Shown here piece after piece: positions 1 to 5,002 of a stretch of DNA of 7,147 bases. Origin of the DNA: an uncultured Collinsella sp. (GTDB taxonomy: Bacteria; Actinomycetota; Coriobacteriia; Coriobacteriales; Coriobacteriaceae); NCBI GenBank assembly GCA_902475475.1, contig CABRZY010000086.1, positions 1 to 7,147 on the forward strand, in the 5' to 3' direction. The position numbers were made by a program, and so were the translations under genes. The notes beneath the pieces are model-generated. The model had not been told where the DNA came from, did not search any database, and worked only from the letters and a program-made list of their open reading frames with translations. How positions within the stretch are numbered: the stretch's first letter is position 1; each line of letters opens with the position of its first letter.

Positions 1-1017
1 ATCTCGCTCGAACCCGGTGTCCAGATCAACTGGAACGTCCAGGAGGCCGGCGCCGGCGTCATGGACGAGTTTGGCACGCCGCTGCCCCAACATGTTCTCG
101 ATGCGGTCGCCGAGACCAAGGTTGCCATCAAGGGCCCCATCACCACACCGGTCGGCACGGGCTTCCGCAGCGTCAACGTGGCCCTGCGCAAGCACTTCGA
201 CCTGTACGCCTGCGTGCGCCCCTGCCTGTCGCAGCCGGGCGACGGCTCGCGCTTCCGCGACGTCGACCTGGTCATCGTGCGTGAGAACACCGAGGACCTC
301 TACGCCGGGATCGAGTTCGATGAGGGCGCTGCCGAGGTCGAGGAGCTCTCACAGCTTGTCGAGCGCTCGGGTCAGAAGACCTTCGCCGCCGATTCCGCCA
401 TCTCAATTAAGCCCATCTCCATCGCCAAGAGCCGCCGCATTGTGGAGTACGCCTTTGAGTACGCCCGCCGCTGCGGCCGTAAAAAGGTGACGGCCGTGCA
501 CAAGGCCAACATTATGAAGGCGACCGATGGCCTGTTCCTGCGCGTTGCGCGCGAGGTGGCCGCCAACTATCCCGATATTGAGTTCAACGACAAGATCGTC
601 GACGCCACCTGCATGGGCCTGGTCCAGAACCCCAACGACTTCGATGTCCTGGTGCTGCCCAACCTGTACGGCGACATCGTCAGCGACCTGTGCGCCGGCC
701 TGGTAGGTGGCCTGGGTATGGCCCCCGGCTCCAACATCGGTGCCGACTGCGCCATCTTCGAGGCAACGCATGGCTCCGCGCCCGATATCGCTGGCCAGGA
801 TATCGCCAACCCCACGGCCGAGATTCTGTCTGCGGCTATGATGCTCGATCATCTGGGCGAGAACGATGCGGCCAATCGTATCCGCGCCGCCGTGTCCGCC
901 ACGCTCGACGAGGGTAAGCAGGTTACCGGCGACGTGCGTCGTGCCCAGACCGGCTCCGTCGAGGGCGCCGTGGGCACGCAGGCCTTTGCCGATGCCGTTA
1001 TCGCGCACCTGGCCTAA
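1..1017 (+). CDS. icd: NAD-dependent isocitrate dehydrogenase, 5' end missing
   Basis: The reading frame is open from base 1, so the gene starts upstream; 338 residues are visible, and the ATG at 61 is internal. The family oxidatively decarboxylates isocitrate to 2-oxoglutarate in the cytoplasm, feeding glutamate synthesis. Fragment numbering: KGPITTP (44-50) and the SVN substrate-binding segment (S57, N59) match IDH rather than isopropylmalate dehydrogenase. By eye, the isocitrate-binding and catalytic residues of E. coli Icd all have counterparts: R63, R73, R94, Y101 (in ENTEDLYAGIE), K168 (VHKAN), and metal-binding D201, D225 and D229 in the family signature NLYGDIVSDL. Where NADP enzymes have Lys-Tyr after HGTAP, this protein has HGSAP-Asp-Ile, the NAD-type pair. 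Size and similarity fit the short IDH3/Thermus-like class. The C-terminus is complete. Homoisocitrate or tartrate dehydrogenase activity is possible but less likely. Confidence 0.9.
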   Translation: MSLEPGVQINWNVQEAGAGVMDEFGTPLPQHVLDAVAETKVAIKGPITTPVGTGFRSVNVALRKHFDLYACVRPCLSQPGDGSRFRDVDLVIVRENTEDLYAGIEFDEGAAEVEELSQLVERSGQKTFAADSAISIKPISIAKSRRIVEYAFEYARRCGRKKVTAVHKANIMKATDGLFLRVAREVAANYPDIEFNDKIVDATCMGLVQNPNDFDVLVLPNLYGDIVSDLCAGLVGGLGMAPGSNIGADCAIFEATHGSAPDIAGQDIANPTAEILSAAMMLDHLGENDAANRIRAAVSATLDEGKQVTGDVRRAQTGSVEGAVGTQAFADAVIAHLA

Positions 1018-1076
1018 GGCATGCAGACTGCAAACGCCTAAATAGTACTTAAGTGTTTGCGTATAACCTGAGAATC

Positions 1077-1105
1077 AATACGCCCGGCGCTCTGTCGGGC
1101 GTATT
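1077..1105 (+). terminator. Hairpin after icd, probable weak terminator
   Basis: A perfect 10-bp stem (AATACGCCCG paired with CGGGCGTATT) encloses a 9-nt loop, 59 bases after the icd stop codon. The following bases (CTATTGCGG) are a poor U-tract, so termination may be partial. No convincing promoter lies between this hairpin and the next gene at 1144, so readthrough from icd may contribute to that gene's expression. Confidence 0.6.
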
Positions 1106-1143
1106 CTATTGCGGACTATGTTTCCTAACAAGGAGTAACTGAT

Positions 1144-2238
1144 ATGGGTCTGATTCAAAAGAAGGACGAGAAGGACGAGATCGACGGCATCCAGATCATC
1201 GAGCGCGGCGAAGGCCCCGATGGTGATGAGGAGGAGAAGATCGATCTGGTCGCCGGTACGTCTGCCGAGCACATTGCCGCCGGCACGACGGCCGAGGAGG
1301 AGGACGCCCGACTGGAGGCTCAGATTGCCGCGGATGCCGCTGACGAGAATCTGATGCCCGAGGCCCAGGATGAGGACGACGATATTCTGGGTTCCGATGA
1401 AGACGACCATGCATCCAGGCACAAGAAGACGATGATTGCCGCCTTTGTGGTTGCCGTCGTGATCGCCGCCGTGGTCGGCTTCTTTATTGGCAATGGCGGC
1501 TTTGGCGGCAAGGGTGTCGGCTCGTCGACCCTGACCGAGGACCAGCTCGATTCGACCGTGGCAAGCTATAGCTACAACGGCAAGAAGAGCGACATCACCG
1601 CGCGCGAGGCCATCGAGAGCCAGTACAGCCTCGACACCGTCAAGGATAGCGATGGCAACTACACCGCTCCTTCTGCCGACGTCATCCTGTCCTACGTGCG
1701 CAACAAGATCCTGCTCGACGCTGCCGAGGACGAGGGCATTACCGTCTCCTCTAAGGAGATGAAGCAGTACGCCGAGGAATCCATCGGCACTTCGGACTAC
1801 AAGACCATGGCCACGCAGTATGGCGTGTCCAAGGACCAGGCCAAGCAGATCGTCCGCCAGTCCGCGACGCTGCAGAAGCTCTACAAGAAGAAGGTGGGCG
1901 ATAGCTCCGCAAGCATGCCGACCGCCCCGACCGAGCCTGCTGACGGCAACGAGGAGACCGCGAGCAAGGACTACGCCGATTACATCATCAAACTTGCCGG
2001 CGACGAGTGGGATAGCGAAAAGGGCACCTGGAAGGACGCCGATAGCACCTACGCTAAGGCCTTCGCTGACGATGCCTTTACGGCTGATAGCGCTACCTAC
2101 AAGCAGGCCATGACCGCCTATTACACCGCCTACCAGCAGTACTCTTCGCAGGCTTCGAGCGCCAGCTCCAAGTGGACCGAGTATGCTAACGGCCTGTATG
2201 CCAAGGCCAACATCAGCATCTACGGCCTGTTTGCGTAA
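1144..2238 (+). CDS. Membrane-anchored protein with SurA-N-like exported domain
   Basis: 364 residues; the start is fixed by AAGGAG at 1130-1135, 8 nt before ATG. Residues 1-90 are strongly acidic and low in complexity (runs such as DEEE and DEDDD), with no signal peptide. HKK (93-95) precedes one hydrophobic helix (about 97-117), then a glycine-rich linker (117-126). The positive-inside rule puts the acidic N-terminus in the cytoplasm and the C-terminal 240 residues outside. Residues about 178-251 (VILSYVRNKILLDAAEDEGI, then VSSKEMKQYAEE) resemble the N-terminal chaperone domain of SurA/PrsA-type foldases. No parvulin peptidyl-prolyl isomerase domain follows; instead there is a Ser/Tyr/Ala-rich helical tail (about 275-350). 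A role in folding or holding exported proteins is inference. It is flanked by hairpins on both sides and is probably monocistronic or read weakly from icd. SurA-N similarity is by pattern only. Confidence 0.75.
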   Translation: MGLIQKKDEKDEIDGIQIIERGEGPDGDEEEKIDLVAGTSAEHIAAGTTAEEEDARLEAQIAADAADENLMPEAQDEDDDILGSDEDDHASRHKKTMIAAFVVAVVIAAVVGFFIGNGGFGGKGVGSSTLTEDQLDSTVASYSYNGKKSDITAREAIESQYSLDTVKDSDGNYTAPSADVILSYVRNKILLDAAEDEGITVSSKEMKQYAEESIGTSDYKTMATQYGVSKDQAKQIVRQSATLQKLYKKKVGDSSASMPTAPTEPADGNEETASKDYADYIIKLAGDEWDSEKGTWKDADSTYAKAFADDAFTADSATYKQAMTAYYTAYQQYSSQASSASSKWTEYANGLYAKANISIYGLFA

Positions 2239-2278
2239 GGTTTGCCTGCACTACTGCGCGTTAACCGATCACCTGATT

Positions 2279-2317
2279 AAGCCCGCTAGAACGGACAACG
2301 TTCTAGCGGGCTTTTTG
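2279..2317 (+). terminator. Strong intrinsic terminator
   Basis: A perfect 15-bp stem (AAGCCCGCTAGAACG with its complement) closes on the 5-nt loop GACAA and is followed by TTTG, with five consecutive T in all. It sits 40 bases after the stop codon of the SurA-N-like gene and should separate it from the PTS operon. Confidence 0.93.
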
Positions 2318-2412
2318 TTACCGAAACCACTGGGGTAGGCCTCGAGCCCGCACAATGCTCCATCGGGTTCCCCTAATTCATCTGGGAAAACAACTGTAAA
2401 CGATTGCAAGTA

Positions 2413-2428
2413 ACCGGTGAACGGTCGA
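2413..2428 (+). repeat. Copy 1 of the ACCGGT(G/A)AACGGTCGA repeat
   Basis: This 16-mer matches 2631-2646 at 15 of 16 positions (G or A at the seventh base). It contains two CGGT tetramers 7 bp apart and forms the left arm of the dyad at 2415-2444. Confidence 0.75.
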
Positions 2429-2444
2429 AAACTACCGTTCACCG
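2415..2444. repeat. 11-bp perfect inverted repeat (CGGTGAACGGT arms)
   Basis: CGGTGAACGGT (2415-2425) and ACCGTTCACCG (2434-2444) are exact reverse complements separated by 8 nt. There is no T-tract after it, so it is not a typical terminator. The spacing suits a dimeric DNA-binding protein. The left arm, with flanks, recurs at 2631-2646. Confidence 0.75.
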
Positions 2445-2455
2445 ATAATCTCAAA

Positions 2456-2506
2456 ACTGGTTCTAACTGGTATTAAGTCAAAAAGACCAATTCACATATC
2501 TTCACA
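2456..2506 (+). repeat. Two pairs of 10-bp-phased direct repeats
   Basis: ACTGGT occurs at 2456-2461 and 2466-2471, and TTCACA at 2491-2496 and 2501-2506. Each pair is spaced exactly 10 bp, about one helical turn, which would place the half-sites on one face of the DNA. ACTGGT contains the TGGT half-site of the operators at 2739 and 7031, so this may be an auxiliary, degenerate site for the same regulator. That link is inference. Confidence 0.5.
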
Positions 2507-2598
2507 ATGACCTGCAATTTTTCTACACGCTATTTTTAGCCGCCCTGCGTTGTTTAGACACAGGAAAAGATCCGATTTTTTGCCAAAGCATTTCGAAA

Positions 2599-2612
2599 CG
2601 GTTTCAAAACCG
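2599..2612. repeat. CGGTTT-CA-AAACCG dyad
   Basis: A perfect 6-bp inverted repeat with a 2-nt centre. It overlaps GAAAC-G-GTTTC (2595-2605), an odd-length palindrome reminiscent of LacI-family sites but lacking their central CG step. It shares the AACGGT word with the repeats at 2413 and 2631. Confidence 0.5.
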
Positions 2613-2630
2613 CAGGTAGAAGTGTTAACG

Positions 2631-2646
2631 ACCGGTAAACGGTCGA
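2631..2646 (+). repeat. Copy 2 of the ACCGGT(G/A)AACGGTCGA repeat
   Basis: It differs from 2413-2428 by one base. CGACCG (2629-2634) and CGGTCG (2640-2645) form an exact dyad around GTAAA. Further right, CACCG-TGAG-CGGTG (2652-2665) is another dyad, and ACGTTTTACCG (2671-2681) is a degenerate inverse of the CGGTAAACGGT arm. The whole block 2629-2682 thus looks like a looser version of the 2415-2444 dyad, just upstream of the promoter. Confidence 0.7.
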
Positions 2647-2712
2647 TTTATCACCGTGAGCGGTGCAAAAACGTTTTACCGTATGAATCAACGAAAGCGA
2701 CCTCTTCTGGGG

Positions 2713-2721
2713 TGATATAGT
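2713..2721 (+). promoter_or_regulatory. Extended -10 promoter for the PTS operon
   Basis: TGATATAGT is an extended -10 element (TG-N-TATAGT, with the hexamer at 2716-2721). No good TTGACA-like -35 is seen at 16-19 bp, which fits an extended -10 promoter or one needing an activator. Transcription would begin near 2728, giving a leader of about 140 nt before the EIIA gene. Confidence 0.6.
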
Positions 2722-2738
2722 GACAACAACACATCACG

Positions 2739-2750
2739 TGGTTACTACCA
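2739..2750. promoter_or_regulatory. Operator TGGT-TACT-ACCA, probable GntR/HutC site
   Basis: TGGT and ACCA half-sites flank a 4-nt centre, the architecture of DasR/NagR-type HutC-family operators (TGGTCTAGACCA). The 13-nt sequence TGGTTACTACCAG recurs exactly at 7032-7044. Here it lies about 10-20 bp after the predicted transcription start, a position suited to blocking RNA polymerase. ACTGGT at 2762-2767 may add a half-site. Binding by the regulator at 6260-6991 is inferred. Confidence 0.75.
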
Positions 2751-2787
2751 GTTTAGAAACCACTGGTCTTCAAAGAACGCTTTCTAA

Positions 2788-2857
2788 GAAGCTTTAAGGG
2801 CGAGTGCCCGCTGGCTTCCGAAAATCATCGGACTCAGATTGTACACACCTTCGGAAG
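2788..2857 (+). promoter_or_regulatory. Leader RNA with two competing hairpins at the EIIA RBS
   Basis: Hairpin A pairs GAAGC (2788-2792) with GCTTC (2814-2818) around an inner GGGC-GAGT-GCCC stem (2798-2809). Hairpin B pairs CTTCCGAA (2815-2822) with TTCGGAAG (2850-2857), 8 bp perfect, with a small AATC/GATT stem possible in its loop. The two share 2815-2818, so both cannot be fully formed together. The right arm of B covers most of the EIIA Shine-Dalgarno (GGAAGGGA, 2853-2860), so B should reduce and A favour translation. No known riboswitch class was recognised. Confidence 0.5.
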
Positions 2858-2867
2858 GGAAATTTGA

Positions 2868-3311
2868 ATGGTTGGCTTTATTCTTACCGGTCATGGACAG
2901 TTCGCACCCGGCCTTGCAAGCGCTATCGCTATGGTTGCCGGCGACCAGCCTGCTTTTACCGTCGTTCCTTTTGAGGGCGACCAGGCCGCATCCTACGGTG
3001 AGGATCTCCGCGCCGCTATTACCGCCATGCGCGAGGAGTGCGATGGCGTGCTTGTCTTTACCGACCTGCTTGGCGGCACCCCGTTCAACCAGTCGATGAT
3101 GATTGCCCAGGATGTCGACAACGTCGAGGTTCTGACTGGCACCAACCTTCCCATGGTTATTGAGCTTCTGTTCCTCCGCGGCAATGCCACGCTCGCCGAG
3201 CTTGGCGAGCAGGCCGTGACCGTTGGCCAGACGGGCATCACCGCCCAGACGGTCGCATCCGTTGCCGGCTCCGAGGAAGAGGATATCTTCGGCGACGAGG
3301 ACGGCATCTAA
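2868..3311 (+). CDS. PTS mannose-family EIIA component (AgaF-like)
   Basis: 147 residues, the usual length for a stand-alone EIIA of the mannose/sorbose/N-acetylgalactosamine family. It is a cytoplasmic protein that accepts phosphate from HPr and passes it to EIIB. GFILTGHGQFAPGL (3-16) carries the active-site His9, and FTDLLGGTPFNQS (64-76) contains Asp66, the counterpart of the Asp that orients that histidine. The C-terminus is acidic (EEEDIFGDEDGI), as in many AgaF proteins. The start is the ATG preceded by GGAAGGGA (2853-2860). It is the first gene of the operon; its TAA shares a base with the ATG of the next gene (TAATG), suggesting translational coupling. The family is secure; the exact sugar is not shown by the sequence. 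Confidence 0.93.
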   Translation: MVGFILTGHGQFAPGLASAIAMVAGDQPAFTVVPFEGDQAASYGEDLRAAITAMREECDGVLVFTDLLGGTPFNQSMMIAQDVDNVEVLTGTNLPMVIELLFLRGNATLAELGEQAVTVGQTGITAQTVASVAGSEEEDIFGDEDGI

Positions 3312-3592
3312 TGGCCGATTTCGGAGCCAACGTCCTGAGCTCCTCGGTCGCCCTTTTAGGCCTGCTTGTCATCATGGGCTTGATTTACACCATCTGGTCG
3401 CAAATCAACATGAAGAAGAAGCAGAAGTACTTCAAGGAGCTGCACACCGAGCTCAAGCCGGGTCAGGAGGTTCTTTTCGCCGGCGGTATCTACGGAACCG
3501 TCAAAGGCATCGAAGGCGAGAAGGTCCAAATCAAAGTCCGATCCGGAGCCGTCGTAGATGTTTCGCGTTACGCGATTCAGGAGATCAAGTAA
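3311..3592 (+). CDS. yajC: YajC-like membrane protein within the PTS operon
   Basis: 93 residues. A hydrophobic helix (about 8-29) is followed by a basic stretch (MKKKQKYFK, 34-42) and a small beta domain: LKPGQEVLFAGGIYGTVKGI (49-68), then VQIKVRSGAVVDVSRYAIQEI. The GxxV-x-GGIYGTV pattern is the YajC signature. YajC is an accessory of the Sec translocase (SecDF-YajC). It overlaps the EIIA stop codon by one base, with a weak GAGG (3297-3300) upstream, and lies 36 bases before EIIB, so it is clearly part of the operon. YajC-like genes are also found in some streptococcal amino-sugar or hyaluronate PTS operons. A role in assembling or modulating EIIC/EIID is therefore plausible but unproven, and it is unlikely to be the cell's housekeeping YajC, which normally sits with secDF or tgt. 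Confidence 0.85.
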   Translation: MADFGANVLSSSVALLGLLVIMGLIYTIWSQINMKKKQKYFKELHTELKPGQEVLFAGGIYGTVKGIEGEKVQIKVRSGAVVDVSRYAIQEIK

Positions 3593-3628
3593 CTGTCGTC
3601 AGCAAATATCGAAAGGAAGCTGATCAAC

Positions 3629-4111
3629 ATGGCAGAACCCAACATTCTTCTTACCCGCATCGATAACCGACTGGTTCATGGTCAGGTTGCAACCCAGTGG
3701 AACTCCACCCTGGGCTCCAACCTCATCCTCGTCGCCAACGACGACGTGGCGTCCAACACCATGCGCCAGAACCTCATGAAGATGGCCGCTCCCGCCGGCG
3801 TCGCTACGCGTTTCTTCTCCCTGCAGAAGACCATCGACGTCATTGGCAAGGCGAGCCCGCGCCAGAAGATCTTCATCGTGGCCGAAACACCGGAAGACGT
3901 GCTTACGCTCGTCAAGGGCGGTGTGCCTATAAAGAAGGTAAACATCGGCAACATGCACATGTCGGAAGGAAAGCGCCAAGTCGCCACCTCCGTCGCAGTT
4001 AACGACGAGGATGTCGCTGCGTTTAAAGAGCTGCAGGAATTGGGGGTGGAGTTGGAGATCAGGCGCGTTCCGAGCACGCCTGTTGAGGACACGAGCAAGC
4101 TCTTCTCGTAA
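3629..4111 (+). CDS. PTS mannose-family EIIB component
   Basis: 160 residues, full length for the sorbose-type EIIB family. It is the cytoplasmic phosphocarrier that takes phosphate from EIIA and gives it to the sugar bound in EIIC/EIID. RIDNRLVHGQV (10-20) is the family's active-site motif, with phosphorylated His17. Other family features are the early NLILVANDDVA segment (31-41) and IKKVNIGNMHMSEGKR (101-116). AAAGGAAG at 3612-3619, 9 nt before ATG, sets the start. It follows yajC by 36 bases and precedes EIIC by 90 bases that contain hairpins. The pattern is closer to AgaV/AgaB-like proteins than to fused EIIAB ManX, because EIIA is a separate gene here. No missing key residue was seen. 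Confidence 0.93.
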   Translation: MAEPNILLTRIDNRLVHGQVATQWNSTLGSNLILVANDDVASNTMRQNLMKMAAPAGVATRFFSLQKTIDVIGKASPRQKIFIVAETPEDVLTLVKGGVPIKKVNIGNMHMSEGKRQVATSVAVNDEDVAAFKELQELGVELEIRRVPSTPVEDTSKLFS

Positions 4112-4128
4112 TCCTCGTGATCCACGTT

Positions 4129-4177
4129 GTCAGGAGTGAAACCCTGACGTTCTGTACGTGATATCCAAAGTGCGTAC
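4129..4177 (+). other. Tandem hairpins between EIIB and EIIC
   Basis: GTCAGG (4129-4134) pairs with CCTGAC (4143-4148) around an 8-nt loop. GTACG (4154-4158) pairs with CGTAC (4173-4177), extendable by two G-U pairs. Neither is followed by a T-tract, so they are more likely mRNA processing or stability elements than terminators. The AAAGGAGG of EIIC (4188-4195) lies just outside the second stem and stays free. Confidence 0.45.
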
Positions 4178-4201
4178 ATACATTTTGAAAGGAGGAGCAA
4201 G

Positions 4202-5002
4202 ATGGAATACTCGATCATCCAGATCGCTCTGGTCTTCGTTGTTACGTTCATCGCGGCAATCGACCAGTTTGACTTCCTCGAGTCTCTCTATCAGCCCATC
4301 GTCACCGGCGCCGTCATCGGTCTTATCCTTGGCGACCTCAACACCGGTCTTCTCGTGGGTGGTACCTATCAGCTCATGACGATCGGCAACATGCCGATTG
4401 GAGGCGCTCAGCCGCCTAACGCCGTCATCGGCGGCATCATGGCAGCCATTCTCGCTATCGCCACGGGCCTCGAGCCCAACGCGGCAGTCGGCCTCGCCAT
4501 TCCGTTCGCTCTGCTTGGCCAGCTTGGCGTTACCCTGGTCTTCACGCTTATGTCCCCGCTTATGTCCACGGCCGATAACATGGCTCACAACGCGGACACC
4601 AAGGGCATCGAGCGCCTGAACTACTTCGCCATGGCTCTGCTCGGCCTGATCTTCGCTGTCGTCGTCACCCTGTTCTTCATCGCTGGCGCTACCATCGGTC
4701 AGACCATCGCTTCTGCCATCCCGACTTGGCTGCAGACCGGTCTGTCCGCTGCAGGCGGCATGATGCGCTTCGTCGGCTTCGCCGTCCTGCTCAAGGTTAT
4801 GATGAACCGCGATATGTGGGGCTTCTTCCTCATGGGCTTTGGCCTCGCGCTCATCACCGTTGCCAACGATTCGCTGGCAACCCCTGCTCTGCTCATCCTC
4901 GCTCTCATCGGCTTCGGCATCGCTTTCTGGGACTTCCAGCAGCAGACCGAGCTGAAGGGTGCAGCTGTTTCTGACGGAGGTGACTTCGAAGATGGCATCT
5001 AA
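4202..5002 (+). CDS. PTS mannose-family EIIC component (AgaC/AgaW-like)
   Basis: 266 residues, typical for this integral membrane sugar-translocating subunit. Family features in order: a hydrophobic N-terminus (5-20) ending in AAIDQFDF; LYQPIVTGAVIGLILGD (29-45); TGLLVGGTYQLMTIG (48-62); GGAQPPNAVIGGIMA (67-81); then hydrophobic segments around 94-120, 141-162, 187-200, 206-222 and 229-243. The C-terminal tail is short, acidic and cytoplasmic-looking (DGGDFEDGI). A near-perfect AAAGGAGG lies 6 nt before ATG. The last 11 bases overlap the start of EIID, whose ribosome binding site lies inside this gene, indicating translational coupling and balanced subunit production. The resemblance favours the N-acetylgalactosamine/galactosamine branch over mannose-glucose EIIC, but specificity cannot be fixed by eye. 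Confidence 0.92.
   Translation: MEYSIIQIALVFVVTFIAAIDQFDFLESLYQPIVTGAVIGLILGDLNTGLLVGGTYQLMTIGNMPIGGAQPPNAVIGGIMAAILAIATGLEPNAAVGLAIPFALLGQLGVTLVFTLMSPLMSTADNMAHNADTKGIERLNYFAMALLGLIFAVVVTLFFIAGATIGQTIASAIPTWLQTGLSAAGGMMRFVGFAVLLKVMMNRDMWGFFLMGFGLALITVANDSLATPALLILALIGFGIAFWDFQQQTELKGAAVSDGGDFEDGI
4976..4983 (+). promoter_or_regulatory. Ribosome binding site that fixes the EIID start at 4992
   Basis: GGAGGTGA, an excellent anti-16S match, lies 8 nt before the ATG at 4992. The frame is also open from an earlier ATG at 4959, but the 11 extra residues (MQLFLTEVTSK) are the EIIC 3' end read in another frame and have no ribosome binding site. Confidence 0.85.

Larger units (their letters stand above)
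2239..2867 (+). other. 629-nt regulatory intergenic region upstream of the PTS operon
   Basis: No credible gene is present; the only long open frame (2269-2454, minus) runs through the terminator and has no family character. In order the region holds: a terminator (2279-2317); a GAGCCCG/CGGGTTC hairpin with one wobble pair (2344-2370); an 11-bp dyad (2415-2444); 10-bp-phased direct repeats (2456-2506); a CGGTTT/AAACCG dyad (2599-2612); a second copy of the CGGT-rich repeat (2631-2646); a promoter (2713-2721); an operator (2739-2750); and a structured leader (2788-2857). GAAACCACTGG occurs twice (2323-2333 and 2756-2766). From about 2450 the base composition is clearly more AT-rich than the flanking genes, as expected of a control region. 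Confidence 0.8.

Noticed and set aside
61..63. ATG at 61 as the icd start
   Set aside because: The frame is open to base 1 and the 20 upstream residues (LEPG..., VQEAGAG) continue the family pattern, so the gene is truncated by the window edge.
403..1008. Minus-strand open frame (201 residues) opposite icd
   Set aside because: The opposite strand encodes a clear isocitrate dehydrogenase; the antisense product has no recognisable domain.
1062..1067. TATAAC as a promoter for the gene at 1144
   Set aside because: No -35 element at a proper distance, and the hairpin at 1077-1105 would lie between it and the gene.
2269..2454. Minus-strand 61-residue open frame in the intergenic region
   Set aside because: It spans the terminator and the dyad at 2415, with no protein family character.
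2594..2605. Catabolite-responsive (CcpA/LacI-type) element at CGAAACGGTTTC
   Set aside because: GAAAC-G-GTTTC has an odd-length centre and lacks the central CG of LacI/CcpA sites; kept only as part of the CGGT-rich array.
2640..2867. Sigma-54 (-24/-12) promoter, as for LevR-controlled mannose PTS operons
   Set aside because: No TGGCAC-N5-TTGC-like element was found, and no LevR-type activator gene is in the window.
3682..4251. Minus-strand open frame (189 residues) opposite EIIB and the EIIC start
   Set aside because: It crosses two well-supported genes and the hairpin gap, with no motif.
4959..4991. Earlier ATG for EIID at 4959
   Set aside because: It has no ribosome binding site, whereas GGAGGTGA is ideally placed for 4992; the extra residues come from the EIIC coding region.
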